NCBI RefSeq assembly: GCF_036178845.1
Contig: NZ_CP108070.1
Coordinates: forward strand, 3,782,001-3,846,000
Reading direction: 5' to 3'
Length of the DNA: 64,000 nucleotides
Source: Streptomyces sp. NBC_00271
GTDB taxonomy: Bacteria; Actinomycetota; Actinomycetes; Streptomycetales; Streptomycetaceae
The notes under the pieces were generated by a model. That model saw only the letters and a list, made by a program, of their open reading frames with translations, did not search any database and was not told where the DNA came from. Shown in pieces: positions 32,896 to 41,831 of the stretch (within the stretch, counting starts at the first letter, position 1; every line of letters begins with the position of its first letter). Made by a program: the position numbers and the translations under genes.

Positions 32896-33936
32896 TCAGA
32901 CCCGGACGCCGAACTGGAACGCTCCACCGATGGTGCTCATCGACTCGTAGCGCACGACGGTTCCGGTGCGCGGGGCGTGCAGCACCTGGCCGTTGCCCGC
33001 GTAGAGGCCGACGTGGTGCAGGTCGCCGAAGAAGAAGACCAGGTCGCCGACCTGCAGATCGCTCTGCGAGTAGATGCGGGTGCCTATGGTCGCCTGCGAC
33101 TCCGAGGTGCGCGGGATGGAGACACCGGCCTGGGCGTACGCCCACGAGGTGAAGCCCGAGCAGTCGAAGGAGCTGGGGCCGGAGGCGCCGTAGACGTACG
33201 GCGAGCCGATCTTGGTCTGTCCGGCGGAGAACGCGGCACCGGCGCGCCCGGACGCGGGTGTACCGGGGTCGCCGAGAACGGTGCGCTCGCTGGCGCGAGT
33301 GGCGCGGGACTGCTGCGCGTCCAGAGCCGCCTTCTCCTTGGCCGTCAGGGAGTTGAGGAGCTTCTGCGCCGCGGCGAGCTTGGTCTGAACCGTCTTCTTC
33401 TGCTTGGCCAGTTCCGTACGGGTGTCGGCGAGGTCCTTGAGCTTCGCAGAGGCTTCCTGCCGCTGCTGGGCGAGCGAACGCTGCTTCTCCTGGACCTTCT
33501 TCAGCGCCTCGACCTGCTGACTGCTCAGCTGGTCCATCGCGGACGCCTTGTCCAGGTAGTCGTCCGGGTCCGAGGAGAGGAACAGTGCCACGGAGGGGTC
33601 GATGCCGCCGGTGCGGTACTGGGCGCTGGCCATCGAACCGAGTCCGTCGCGCAGGGCGTTGAGCTCGTCCTGGCCGCGGGCCACGTTGTCCTGCAGGGTG
33701 CTGATTTCCTTCTCCAGCTTGTCCTGCTTCTCCTTGGCCCCGTCGAGCTTCTCGGTGGCCTGCTCGGTCTCCTCGTAAAGCTTGTCGACCTTGCTCTTGA
33801 CCTCGTCCTTGCTCGGCTTCTCGCTGGGCGCGGCGTTGGCGGCGTTGGCGCTGAGGACAACGGCAGCGGCTGCGGCGGTGGTGAGCACGGTCACACGGGT
33901 GCGGCTCGGCTGCTTGGGTCGACGGTGGGACGCCAC
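32896..33936 (-). CDS. NlpC/P60 peptidoglycan endopeptidase (copy B)
   Basis: A 346-residue paralogue of copy A. Signal peptide to about ANAANA-A (residue 35), coiled coil of about 170 residues rich in Lys/Glu/Gln, and NlpC/P60 domain with Cys in FDCSGFTSWAY, His in DLHHVGLYAGNG and HAPRTGTVV. The GTG at 33936 follows the strong GGAGGAAGAAGGAG. Its 316-base leader contains sequence reminiscent of the 3' end of ydaO (c-di-AMP) riboswitches, which control cell-wall hydrolases in Streptomyces. Confidence 0.9.
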   Translation of the reverse strand: MASHRRPKQPSRTRVTVLTTAAAAAVVLSANAANAAPSEKPSKDEVKSKVDKLYEETEQATEKLDGAKEKQDKLEKEISTLQDNVARGQDELNALRDGLGSMASAQYRTGGIDPSVALFLSSDPDDYLDKASAMDQLSSQQVEALKKVQEKQRSLAQQRQEASAKLKDLADTRTELAKQKKTVQTKLAAAQKLLNSLTAKEKAALDAQQSRATRASERTVLGDPGTPASGRAGAAFSAGQTKIGSPYVYGASGPSSFDCSGFTSWAYAQAGVSIPRTSESQATIGTRIYSQSDLQVGDLVFFFGDLHHVGLYAGNGQVLHAPRTGTVVRYESMSTIGGAFQFGVRV

Positions 33937-33945
33937 GAAGGCGAG

Positions 33946-34110
33946 CTCCTTCTTCCTCCAGCCGCCTGCCGAGACGCCGACGGGCGGTGTCCCCCCACCG
34001 TCACTCCCAATGAGTGATCACCCGAGTGGAGGTTCGAGCCCCGACCCTAGTGACCTTCCTGTGATCAGTTCAAATCCAAACCTGAAAATTCTTAGTCACC
34101 CAGCGCATTC
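33946..34110 (-). promoter_or_regulatory. structured leader, possible ydaO/c-di-AMP riboswitch
   Basis: On the minus strand the leader reads GGGCTCGAACC, then CTCGGGTGATCACTC, GGTGGGGGGACACC and CCCGTCGGCG followed by CTCGGCAGGCGG and a GGAGGAAGAAGGAG ribosome site. The last block resembles the conserved CCCGTCAGCTAAC...GCAGGCGG end of ydaO aptamers, but lacks the GCTAAC. The leader is long for a Streptomyces gene. The remaining 140 bases up to 34252 hold only the promoter region. Called on partial resemblance. Confidence 0.35.
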
Positions 34111-34252
34111 TTTGCACTCAACTCACATGCAGTGATGTGGAGCTGACGCTACGTTGCGTGAAGGTTTCGCCAATTCGGGCACAACGCCCGGATGTTACGG
34201 ATGGGGCGTACGGGCTCTTTGGGGTGTACGGCACAGATCGCCGACGACTGTT

Positions 34253-35602
34253 TCAGCCGCGCGAAAAGCGCTTGAGAAGCACCACGGAGGCCACCGGGCG
34301 AGCGCCGGCCTTGGCGATCCCGTCGGCCACCTCACGGTCGGTGGAGACCACGATGACGGGCCGCCCGGGCGGCTCGGCGCGCACCAGCTGGCGGATCAAC
34401 TCGTCCGCCGTGACCCCCGCTTTGGAGAACAGCACCCGCACCCCGCGCGGCGGCGCGAGCAGCACGGGCGCCGCCAGCTCGGCCCCGTCGAAGACGCACG
34501 TCACCTCGGCCCCGGTCTGCGCGGCGAGCTGCGAGAGCTGCCCCAGCAGCCTGAGCCGCTGCTTCTCCAGCGGCATCTGCGGATAGCCGGTCTTGGTGAC
34601 GTTGTAGCCGTCGACGACCAGATGCGCCTGCGGCAGCGCGAGCAGCTGGTCGAGGATCGCGGGATCATTTTCGGACAGCGCACGGGCCGCGATGTCCTTG
34701 GGCGTCATGCGCCCCGGTTCGACCGCGTCCACGGTCTCCGCCGGCCGTACGGACACGGGCGGCAGCGCGAGCTCCCGGCGCAGCCCCTGGGCCGCCTCCA
34801 GCACGGTGTCGAGCAACAGCCGTACGCGCATGTCCTCGACGCTGCGACCCTCGCGCGCCGCCTTGCGGGTGGCCTCCAGGGCCGCCTCGGCCTCCGAGAG
34901 CCGCGCCTTGAGCCGCCGGGTCTCGCTCTCGGCGGCGGACACCTGGGCCTGCCCGTCCGCCCGTGTGGTGTCCATCTCGCCCTGCAGCTTGCGCAGCGCG
35001 GCCTCGCCCCGCTTGACGTCGCTGAGGGCGCCGCGCAACTTGCGGTGAAGCGATTCCGCTTCCCTCTTCGCGGACTCCAACTCCGTGCGCAACCGCTCGG
35101 TTTCGGCCTTGGTCTGACCACGCGCCTGAGCGAGCTCCTCGCGCAGCCGCTCCAGCTCCGCCCGGCTCTCCTCGTCCGCGCGCTCGGCGTCCGCCCGCAG
35201 GGCCTCCTCACCCGCGGCGGTCACCAGCTTCACCCAGCCCGTGGGGCGCAGCACATAGGCCGCGGCCGCCACGTCCAGCGGATCCGCGGCCGGCGGCGGC
35301 GCGCCCGAGTCGAGGGCACCGACGAGCTCCGGCTGCGCCTCTCTGAGCTTTTCGGCGATACGCTGCCGGAACAGCGGGTCGGTCTCCAGCGCGGCGGCCA
35401 TGGCGTTGCCGGCGAACTTCGCGCGCCGATTGGGGGCGAACCGCGCATACTGCCGCAATTGGGCGGGTAGTTCGGCGACGGTCAACCCGCCGAAGCCGTC
35501 CGACACGATCTGTACGACCCGTCGACGCACCCCGTCGGGCAGCGGACGGTCGAGCACCTCAGCGGCGCCGTCGTCCGGCTCCCCGCCTGTGGTCTCCACC
35601 AT
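34253..35602 (-). CDS. NYN-domain (YacP-like PIN) protein with coiled coil
   Basis: A 449-residue cytoplasmic protein. The N-terminal 130 residues are a conserved helical region; about 130-270 is a long coiled coil rich in Glu/Arg/Ala; the C-terminal 170 residues form a NYN domain, a PIN-like nuclease fold, with HLVVDGYNVTKTGYPQ (first acidic site), CVFDGAEL, and VIVVSTDREVADG (further acidic residues). Related YacP/Rae1 proteins are ribosome-associated endoribonucleases. RNase activity is plausible but inferred. The small zinc-ribbon gene lies just upstream in the same direction. Confidence 0.86.
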   Translation of the reverse strand: MVETTGGEPDDGAAEVLDRPLPDGVRRRVVQIVSDGFGGLTVAELPAQLRQYARFAPNRRAKFAGNAMAAALETDPLFRQRIAEKLREAQPELVGALDSGAPPPAADPLDVAAAAYVLRPTGWVKLVTAAGEEALRADAERADEESRAELERLREELAQARGQTKAETERLRTELESAKREAESLHRKLRGALSDVKRGEAALRKLQGEMDTTRADGQAQVSAAESETRRLKARLSEAEAALEATRKAAREGRSVEDMRVRLLLDTVLEAAQGLRRELALPPVSVRPAETVDAVEPGRMTPKDIAARALSENDPAILDQLLALPQAHLVVDGYNVTKTGYPQMPLEKQRLRLLGQLSQLAAQTGAEVTCVFDGAELAAPVLLAPPRGVRVLFSKAGVTADELIRQLVRAEPPGRPVIVVSTDREVADGIAKAGARPVASVVLLKRFSRG

Positions 35603-35636
35603 CCGTCACCCCAATGTCTGTGCGGGGCCCGCTCCC

Positions 35637-35876
35637 TCAGGAGCCGGCGCCCGGCCTGTCCACCAGTTCCACCTGGTCCACCGCGTTGCACCACCGGCAG
35701 CGCACCGACTCGATGGTCTCACTGACCACCTTGCGCTCCTCGACGTTCGGCTCACCGGCCAGGTCGAGGTGCACATACTCGACGACCTTGGACGAGCGGG
35801 TCACGTCGAATCGCGTGAGGTTGCCGCAGAGTGTGCAGCGCCAGCGAGTCTCGGCGGTCGGGAGGGGAACCGTCAT
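35637..35876 (-). CDS. small zinc-ribbon protein
   Basis: A 79-residue protein with two CxxC pairs, CTLCGN at 14-19 and CRWCN at 60-64, spaced to bind one zinc as a ribbon. It is conserved in Streptomyces, with unknown function. It lies 34 bases before the NYN-domain gene on the same strand and is probably co-transcribed, which suggests a role in RNA metabolism. ATG at 35876. Confidence 0.85.
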   Translation of the reverse strand: MTVPLPTAETRWRCTLCGNLTRFDVTRSSKVVEYVHLDLAGEPNVEERKVVSETIESVRCRWCNAVDQVELVDRPGAGS

Positions 35877-36028
35877 GTGGCAGTCGCTTTCCTTCTAGTG
35901 TCCGTCCGACACCGGTCTCCGGCGCGTGTGGCTCGTTACCCTACGGCCTGGCGGGTACTCGACGCTCGGCCGTCCATGGCGGCGAGGCACTCTGTGCGCA
36001 TCGGTCCGGTTACGTCATGCTCTGTACC

Positions 36029-36760
36029 ATGATCAGCACCTGGGGTACGGCGGTCGGCAGGACGATGCGCGGTCAGTCCGCGCCGGTGACGTACGGGCTG
36101 ATCTTCCTGTGCTGCCTGATCTTCCTGATCGGTCCCGCCTCGGGACTCAATCCGTCGTTCGGGACCGGGGACGCGCTGGTGGTCGCCCAGCGGGCCTACT
36201 TCCGGCGCTGGGGCGTGATCCCCGCCGAGCTCTTCGACGGGACCCCGGGCGCCTGGCTCACCCCGGCCACGGCCCTGTTCATCCACGGCAGCTGGCTCCA
36301 CCTCCTGGGCAACATGCTCTTCTTCTACGTCTTCGGAGCGATGACCGAGGAACGCATGGGCCACGTCCAGTTCGCCGTCTTCTACGTGGTCTGCGGGTAC
36401 CTCGCTCTGCTGGGTTACGCGATCGCCAACTCCGGCTCCGAGCAGACCCTGGTCGGCGCCTCGGGGGCGATCTCCGCGGTCCTCGGAGCGTTCCTGTACC
36501 TGTTCCCCAGGGCCCGGGTGACCAGTCTCTTCCCGTTCCTCTTCTTCCTGCCGCTGCGCTTCCCCGCCTGGGTCGTGCTGCCCTTCTGGGTGACCCTGCA
36601 ATGGCTGGCGGCGGGCCGCAGCCCCTCGGGCCCCGGGGTCGCCTATCTGGCCCACCTGGTGGGCTTCTCGCTGGGGTTCGTCTACGCGTGGGTGCGGTTC
36701 GGGCGGCCGACTAGAGTGAAAACCCCAGCAGCAGCCCCCGAGGGAGAAAACCAGCCGTGA
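36029..36760 (+). CDS. rhomboid-family intramembrane serine protease
   Basis: A 243-residue membrane protein with six or seven hydrophobic segments. The rhomboid signature is complete: HLLGNMLFFYVFG (HxxxN), catalytic serine in GASGAISAV, and the histidine in YLAHLVGFSLG. It would cleave transmembrane substrates. ATG 36029 (ISTWGTAVGRT) is preferred; ATG 36017 is four codons upstream. Neither has a clear Shine-Dalgarno. Its stop overlaps the start of the RAM-domain gene (GTGA), so they are coupled. Confidence 0.9.
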   Translation: MISTWGTAVGRTMRGQSAPVTYGLIFLCCLIFLIGPASGLNPSFGTGDALVVAQRAYFRRWGVIPAELFDGTPGAWLTPATALFIHGSWLHLLGNMLFFYVFGAMTEERMGHVQFAVFYVVCGYLALLGYAIANSGSEQTLVGASGAISAVLGAFLYLFPRARVTSLFPFLFFLPLRFPAWVVLPFWVTLQWLAAGRSPSGPGVAYLAHLVGFSLGFVYAWVRFGRPTRVKTPAAAPEGENQP

Positions 36761-37038
36761 TCACCGCGATCGTGCTCATCAAGACCAGCGTGGACCGGAT
36801 CCCCGAGATCGCCGAGTCGATCGCCGCGCTGGACAGTGTCAGCGAGGTCTTCTCCGTCACCGGTACGTACGACCTGATCGCCATGGTCCGGGTGAAGGCC
36901 CACGACGACCTGGCGGACGTCATCCCCGGCAAGATCAGCAAGATCCCCGGCGTCGAGGGGACGGACACCCACGTCGCGTTCCGCACGTACTCCCAGCACG
37001 ACCTGGAGGCGGCGTTCGCCATCGGCCTCGACAGCTAG
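36757..37038 (+). CDS. stand-alone Lrp/AsnC ligand-binding (RAM) domain protein
   Basis: A 93-residue RAM domain (ITAIVLIKTSVDRIPEIAES ... EVFSVTGTYDLIAMV) without the DNA-binding HTH of full Lrp/AsnC regulators. Such proteins bind amino acids or effectors as oligomers; they may act on partner proteins. The GTG start overlaps the rhomboid stop codon, so the two are translated together. No direct regulatory target can be inferred. Confidence 0.9.
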   Translation: MITAIVLIKTSVDRIPEIAESIAALDSVSEVFSVTGTYDLIAMVRVKAHDDLADVIPGKISKIPGVEGTDTHVAFRTYSQHDLEAAFAIGLDS

Positions 37039-37079
37039 GCACGGCCGCGCGGTCCTTTTGGGGAGATGTGGGGGGGCGG

Positions 37080-37110
37080 GGCCCCCACGCACCCCCACGC
37101 ACCCCCAGCC
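37080..37110 (+). repeat. GC-rich tandem CCCCACGCAC repeat
   Basis: Two and a half head-to-tail copies of a 10-bp unit lie between the convergent RAM-domain and aminotransferase genes, beside a GGGGGGGCGG...CCCCCA pairing that may end transcription. Confidence 0.6.
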
Positions 37111-37114
37111 AATC

Positions 37115-38476
37115 TCAGACCGCCGGAACGCAGCGGCCGTCCTCCGTGCGGTAGTTCCACTTCGCCCCGTCCCGCACCAGTTCCTTCACCGCGCGCACGA
37201 ACCGCTCCACGTGCTCGTCGGGCGTACCGGCCCCGAAGCTGACGCGGATCGCGTTGAGGGACTTCTCCCCGGGCGCGGCCTCGGGCGCCCCGCACTCCCC
37301 CTGCGTCTGCGGATCGCTGCCGAGCAGCGTCCGCAGCAGCGGGTGCGCGCAGAAGAGACCGTCCCGCACCCCGATCCCGTACTCGGCGGACAGCGCGGCC
37401 GCGAAGTGCGAGCTGTTCCAGCCCTCGACGACGAACGAGATGACGCCGACGCGCGGGGCGTCGTCGCCGAAGAGCGACAGGACGCGGACCTCGGGCACCT
37501 CGGCCAGACCGGCGCGGACGGCCCCGATCAGCTGCTCCTCGCGGGCGACGAGCGTGTCGAAACCGGCCTCGGTCAGCGCCTTGCAGGCGGAGGCGATGGA
37601 GTAGGCGCCGATCACGTTCGGCGAACCGGCCTCGTGCCGGGCCGCGCTCTCGTGCCACTCCACGTCCACACCGCCGTCCACCCGCCGCGTGACCTTGCGG
37701 CTGGCGCCGCCGCCCGCGAGATACGGCTCGGCCTCGCGCAGCCAGTCGGCGCGGCCCGCGAGCACGCCGGAGCCGAACGGCGCGTACAGCTTGTGCCCGG
37801 AGAAGGCGACCCAGTCGACGTCGAGGTCCCGCACCGACACCGGGTGGTGCGGGGCGAGCTGGGCGGCGTCCAGGACGATCCGGGCACCGTGCGCGTGCGC
37901 GGCGGCGGCCAGCTCGCGCACCGGCCACAGCTCGCCGGTGACGTTCGAGGCGCCGGTGACGCAGACCAGGGCCGGGCCGTGGGGGTCGCGGGCGGCGAGG
38001 GCCCGCTCCAGGGCCGTGACGGCCTCCTGCGGGGTGCGGGGCGCGTCGAGGTAGGTGACCCGGGCGTCCTTCCACGGCAGCAGCGAGGCGTGGTGTTCCG
38101 TCTCGAAGACGAACACCTGGCAGTCGGCCGGAAGCGTGGCGGCGAGCAGGTTGAGGGAGTCGGTGGTGGAGCGGGTGAAGACGACCTGGTCGTCGCCCCG
38201 GCAGTCGAGGAACTCCGCGACGGTCCTGCGGGCGTTCTCGAAGAGGTCGGTGGAAAGCTGGGAGAGGTACCCGGCGCCGCGGTGCACGCTGCCGTAGTAC
38301 GGGGCGTACGCGGCGACGTCGTCCCACACCCGCTGGAGGGCGGGGGCGCTGGCGGCGTAGTCGAGCGCGGCGTAGGTGACCTCACCGCCGGTCACGAGCG
38401 GGACGGTGACATCTCGGCCCAGAACGGGCAGAGGGGCGCAAAGGGTCTGGTTGGCGGCAGCGGTGGAGACAGACAT
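37115..38476 (-). CDS. class V aminotransferase (PLP, cysteine desulfurase-like)
   Basis: A 453-residue fold-type I PLP enzyme. The PLP lysine is in DWVAFSGHKLYAPFGSG, with VFTRSTTDSLNL, FETEHHASLLPW and LDAAQLAPHHPV as cofactor-site landmarks. The fold matches the SufS/CsdA-isopenicillin epimerase group. The upstream SAM-IV riboswitch implies a job in sulfur amino-acid or SAM metabolism, since SAM-IV elements control such genes in actinobacteria. The exact reaction is unknown. ATG at 38476 follows CAGGAG. Confidence 0.88.
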   Translation of the reverse strand: MSVSTAAANQTLCAPLPVLGRDVTVPLVTGGEVTYAALDYAASAPALQRVWDDVAAYAPYYGSVHRGAGYLSQLSTDLFENARRTVAEFLDCRGDDQVVFTRSTTDSLNLLAATLPADCQVFVFETEHHASLLPWKDARVTYLDAPRTPQEAVTALERALAARDPHGPALVCVTGASNVTGELWPVRELAAAAHAHGARIVLDAAQLAPHHPVSVRDLDVDWVAFSGHKLYAPFGSGVLAGRADWLREAEPYLAGGGASRKVTRRVDGGVDVEWHESAARHEAGSPNVIGAYSIASACKALTEAGFDTLVAREEQLIGAVRAGLAEVPEVRVLSLFGDDAPRVGVISFVVEGWNSSHFAAALSAEYGIGVRDGLFCAHPLLRTLLGSDPQTQGECGAPEAAPGEKSLNAIRVSFGAGTPDEHVERFVRAVKELVRDGAKWNYRTEDGRCVPAV

Positions 38477-38605
38477 GGCGAGCTCCTGTGAGAGGCAGGC
38501 GGAATCGCTGCGCGGGCCGGGTGCACGGGGGTACCGCTGTGCACCCGCGCGGCTCGGCGCAGGGAGGAAAGGCAAAAGGGGTGTGCGGAGGCGGGGCTCT
38601 ACGCC

Positions 38606-38626
38606 CTATCGCATTCGCTTGCTCAC
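38606..38626 (-). CDS. six-codon ORF (MSKRMR) between SAM-IV riboswitch and aminotransferase
   Basis: GTG-AGC-AAG-CGA-ATG-CGA-TAG on the minus strand, with GAGGGAG six bases upstream, an excellent ribosome site. It lies 42 bases after the aptamer and 130 bases before the aminotransferase start. No main-gene reading continues from it. It could be a leader peptide, or the ribosome site of an alternative arrangement. No Cys or special codon run is present. The translation is proposed, not proven. Confidence 0.5.
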   Translation of the reverse strand: MSKRMR

Positions 38627-38667
38627 AGAAGGCTCCCTCGAACGACCAGGACCCCTGGGATTCTCGA

Positions 38668-38786
38668 GGGGTCCGCGCTTGCCGTAGACCTCGCTGCCTA
38701 CGGCCTGGTCTTCACCCGGGGCACCCCGCCACGGACGGAGGGTTGCCGGACAGCCGGCCGGGGCCTGATGGCTGTCGCTCATGACC
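38668..38786 (-). promoter_or_regulatory. SAM-IV riboswitch
   Basis: On the minus strand the element begins GGTCATGAGCGACAG and continues with GGCCCCGGCCGGCTG, TCCGGCAACCCTCC, GGCGGGGTGCCCCGGGTGAA and GACCAGG, then the extra 3' domain CCGTAGGCAGCGAGG...GGCAAGCGCGG. This order and the sequence blocks match SAM-IV aptamers of Streptomyces and mycobacteria (SAM-I-like core with different peripheral helices). An adjoining stem (GGACCCC/GGGGTCC, 38649-38674) may be the expression platform. It should turn the aminotransferase gene off when SAM is abundant. Confidence 0.93.
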
Positions 38787-38890
38787 TGATACGGCATCCT
38801 GCCACAAGATCTTCCCCCCGCAACCCGACGTCCGTATGCCGGGACGCCGAGTCCCTACCTGGGGTCTCCGCCCCCAGACCCGCAAAAGAT

Positions 38891-38935
38891 CGCGCAATTC
38901 TCCGCGCCCCTTTTGGGGGCGCGGAGAACTGCGCG
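38891..38935 (-). terminator. terminator of trpD
   Basis: A 20-bp stem with one mismatch (CGCGCAATTCTCCGCGCCCC and partner) and loop TTTTG, 36 bases after the trpD stop. Its arms are a diverged copy of the dispersed repeat family (CGCGCAGTTCCCCGCG). Confidence 0.85.
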
Positions 38936-38970
38936 GGCAACCCCCGCCAGCCCGCGGCCGAACAACCGGA

Positions 38971-40035
38971 CTACGACTGGCTCGCAGCCACCCAGCGTTC
39001 CAGCGTCCGCTTCGCCGCCCCCGAGTCGATCGCCTCCGCCGCCTTCGCCATCCCGGCGCGGAGCTGGTCCGCGAGCGGCGCGTCGGTCGGGGACAGGGCG
39101 ACGAGGGCCGCCGCGGAATTCAGCAGCACAGCGTCCCGTACGGGCCCCGTCTCGCCGTTGAGCAGGCGACGGGCGACGTCCGCGTTGTAGGACGCGTCGG
39201 CGCCGCGCAGGGCCTCCACGGGGACGAGTTCGAGGCCGACGTCACGCGGGTCGAAGCGCTCCTCGGTGACCTTGCCGTCGCGGACGACCCAGACCCGGGA
39301 CGTCGCGGTGGTGGTCAGCTCGTCCAGGCCGTCGTCGCCGCGGAAGACGAGCGAGGAGTTGCCGCGCTCGGCGAACACGCCCGCCACGATCGGTGCCATA
39401 CGCAGGTCCGCGACTCCGACGGCCTGTGCCTTCACCCGCGCCGGGTTCGTCAGCGGACCCAGCACGTTGAACGTGGTCCGGATCCCCAACTGCCCCCGAG
39501 CCGCCGCGACATGACGCAGCGCCGGGTGGAACTTCACCGCGAAGCAGAAGGTGATCCCGGCCTCCTCCGCGACCTCGGCCACCCGCTTCGTCGTCAGGTC
39601 CAGATTGACGCCGAGCTTCTCCAGGACGTCCGAGGCACCGGACGCGGAGGACGCGGCCCGGTTGCCGTGCTTGACGACCTTGGCGCCGGTCCCGGCCACG
39701 ACGATCGACGACATCGTGGAGATGTTCACCGTCTTCGCGCCGTCACCGCCCGTACCGACGATGTCGACGGTGTCCCCCGGCACCTCGATCACATTGGCGT
39801 GCTCGTACATCGTCCGGACCAGACCGGAGATCTCCTCGACCGTCTCGCCCTTGGCCCGCAGCGCCACCGCGAACCCGGCGATCTGCGCGTCCGTCGCCTC
39901 GCCGCTCATGATCCGGTCCATCGCCCAGGCCGTGTCGTCCGCGCTCTGGTCGCGGCCCTCGAGCAGGCCGTTCAGCACCACGGGCCAGGAACGGCCCGCC
40001 GCGGTGTTGCCTCCAGCGGGGTTCACAGCGCTCAT
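38971..40035 (-). CDS. trpD: anthranilate phosphoribosyltransferase
   Basis: A 354-residue enzyme that joins anthranilate to phosphoribosyl pyrophosphate in tryptophan synthesis. The PRPP/glycine-rich loop [40 protein letters not shown] and the substrate region [11 protein letters not shown] are intact. The ATG before SAVNPAGG follows CAGGAG. It is a stand-alone gene between respiratory and PLP-enzyme genes, with its own terminator. The matching anthranilate synthase is 27 kb away with a Trp attenuator. No attenuator is seen here. Confidence 0.94.
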   Translation of the reverse strand: MSAVNPAGGNTAAGRSWPVVLNGLLEGRDQSADDTAWAMDRIMSGEATDAQIAGFAVALRAKGETVEEISGLVRTMYEHANVIEVPGDTVDIVGTGGDGAKTVNISTMSSIVVAGTGAKVVKHGNRAASSASGASDVLEKLGVNLDLTTKRVAEVAEEAGITFCFAVKFHPALRHVAAARGQLGIRTTFNVLGPLTNPARVKAQAVGVADLRMAPIVAGVFAERGNSSLVFRGDDGLDELTTTATSRVWVVRDGKVTEERFDPRDVGLELVPVEALRGADASYNADVARRLLNGETGPVRDAVLLNSAAALVALSPTDAPLADQLRAGMAKAAEAIDSGAAKRTLERWVAASQS

Positions 40036-40117
40036 AAGCCGCTCCTGGGTCCGTCGTCCCGGCAAAGGGACTCCTTGTGTAGATGGGAACACCCTATCCA
40101 GGCCCGGAGACGGCAAA

Positions 40118-40148
40118 GAGCCCCCGTCCAGGCAATGGACGGAGGCTC
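40118..40148 (-). terminator. terminator of the ctaE-qcrCAB operon
   Basis: A 13-bp stem with one mismatch (GAGCCCCCGTCCA/TGGACGGAGGCTC) and loop GGCAA; on the minus strand it is followed by TTT. It lies 43 bases after the qcrB stop. Confidence 0.85.
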
Positions 40149-40190
40149 TCGCCGTGGCGATCAGTGAAGACCGGTCAACCGGTCGGAAGA

Positions 40191-41831
40191 TCAGTGGTGG
40201 CCGTGGCCGCTCGTGATCTCCTTGTACTCCTCGACCGTGGGCTTGGGGATCTGGCTGTCCTCCCCGTAGAAGCCCTCGCTGAGCTTGGAGCGCAGCCTCT
40301 CCGTGCCCTTCACCTTGCGCTCGACACCGTTCTCGTCGACCGTCGCGCCGATCTGGGCGGGCTGGTACTGCTCGTGCGCGGTGAGCGTGTGCAGGGCGTC
40401 CTGGCTGAGCGGCTCGTGCACCTCGATGAACTCACCGTGCGGCAGGCGCTTGATGATGCCCGACTCGCGGCCGTGCAGCACCTTGTCCTTGTCGCGGCGC
40501 TGGAGGCCGAGGCAGACCCGCTTGGTGATGACGAACACGATGACCGGCACGACGAAGAAGCCGATGCGCACGAACCAGGTGATCGAGTTGATCGACAGGT
40601 GGAAGTGCGTGGCCCAGATGTCGTTGCCACCACCGACGAGCAGGACGAAGTACCAGCTGATCCAGGCGGCACCGAACGCGGTCCGGGTCGGGACGTTGCG
40701 CGGGCGGTCCAGGATGTGGTGCTCACGCTTGTCGCCGGTGACCCAGGACTCGATGAACGGGTAGACCGCGATCGCGACCAGGACCAGCGGGAAGATCACC
40801 AGCGGGATGAACACGCCCAGCACGAGCGTGTGACCCCAGACGTTGATCTCCCAGCCCGGCATGACACGGATCAGGCCCTCGGAGAAGCCCATGTACCAGT
40901 CGGGCTGGGCGCCCGTGGACACCATGTCCGGACGGTAGGGGCCCATGGTCCAGATCGGGTTGATCGAGGCGATCGCCGAGATGGCCGCGATGACACCGAA
41001 GACCAGGAAGAAGAAGCCTCCGGCCTTGGCCATGTAGACCGGCAGCAGCGGCATGCCGACGACGTTGTTGTTCGTCTTTCCGGGGCCCGCGAACTGCGTG
41101 TGCTTGTGGTAGAAGACCAGGATCAGGTGGCCGACCACCAGGCCGAGCATGATGCCCGGCAGCAGCAGGATGTGGACCGAGTAGAACCGCGCGACGAAGT
41201 CGCCGCCCGGGAACTGGCCGCCGAAGAGGAAGAACGCCAGGTACGTGCCGACGATCGGCACGGACAGGACCGCGCCCTCCATGAAGCGGACACCGGTGCC
41301 GGAAAGCAGGTCGTCCGGGAGCGAGTAACCGGTGAAGCCGGTGAACATGCCCAGGACGAACAGCAGGAAGCCGAACAGCCAGTTGACCTCACGCGGCTTG
41401 CGGAACGCACCCGTGAAGAACACACGCATCATGTGCACGAACATGCCGGCGAGGAAGATCAGCGCCGCCCAGTGGTGGATCTGCCGGACCAGCAGACCAC
41501 CGCGCACCTCGAAGGAGATGTGCATGGTCGAGTTGAACGCCTCGGACATCAGCTGTCCCTGCAGGGGGACGTAGCTGCCGTGGTACGTGACCTCGTTCAT
41601 CGACGGGTGGAAGAACAGCGTCAGGTACACACCCGTGAGGATGATGATGATGAAGCTGTAGAGGCAGATCTCACCCAGCATGAACGACCAGTGGTCGGGG
41701 AAGATCTTGCGCATGTTGGACTTGGCCAGGGAGTAGATCCCGAGCCGTCCATCGGCCCAGTCGGCGACTTTCTCGCCGGCCGGGGCCTTCTCGCGCGAGG
41801 GGCGCGAGTCGGAAGTGGTGGTAGTGCTCAT
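40191..41831 (-). CDS. qcrB: cytochrome bc1 complex cytochrome b subunit
   Basis: A 546-residue polytopic subunit that holds both b hemes and the quinol sites. Heme-ligand histidines are visible in [25 protein letters not shown] and [10 protein letters not shown]...VGHLILV regions; the PEWY-type quinol-oxidation loop is present as QPDWYMGF. The C-terminal 120-residue hydrophilic tail is an actinobacterial feature that contributes to the bc1-aa3 supercomplex. The ATG overlaps the qcrA stop (ATGA). It is last in ctaE-qcrC-qcrA-qcrB, followed by a terminator. Confidence 0.96.
   Translation of the reverse strand: MSTTTTSDSRPSREKAPAGEKVADWADGRLGIYSLAKSNMRKIFPDHWSFMLGEICLYSFIIIILTGVYLTLFFHPSMNEVTYHGSYVPLQGQLMSEAFNSTMHISFEVRGGLLVRQIHHWAALIFLAGMFVHMMRVFFTGAFRKPREVNWLFGFLLFVLGMFTGFTGYSLPDDLLSGTGVRFMEGAVLSVPIVGTYLAFFLFGGQFPGGDFVARFYSVHILLLPGIMLGLVVGHLILVFYHKHTQFAGPGKTNNNVVGMPLLPVYMAKAGGFFFLVFGVIAAISAIASINPIWTMGPYRPDMVSTGAQPDWYMGFSEGLIRVMPGWEINVWGHTLVLGVFIPLVIFPLVLVAIAVYPFIESWVTGDKREHHILDRPRNVPTRTAFGAAWISWYFVLLVGGGNDIWATHFHLSINSITWFVRIGFFVVPVIVFVITKRVCLGLQRRDKDKVLHGRESGIIKRLPHGEFIEVHEPLSQDALHTLTAHEQYQPAQIGATVDENGVERKVKGTERLRSKLSEGFYGEDSQIPKPTVEEYKEITSGHGHH

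Noticed and set aside
36757..37038. Full Lrp/AsnC transcription regulator
   Set aside because: There is no helix-turn-helix. The GTG start coupled to the rhomboid stop leaves no room for one.
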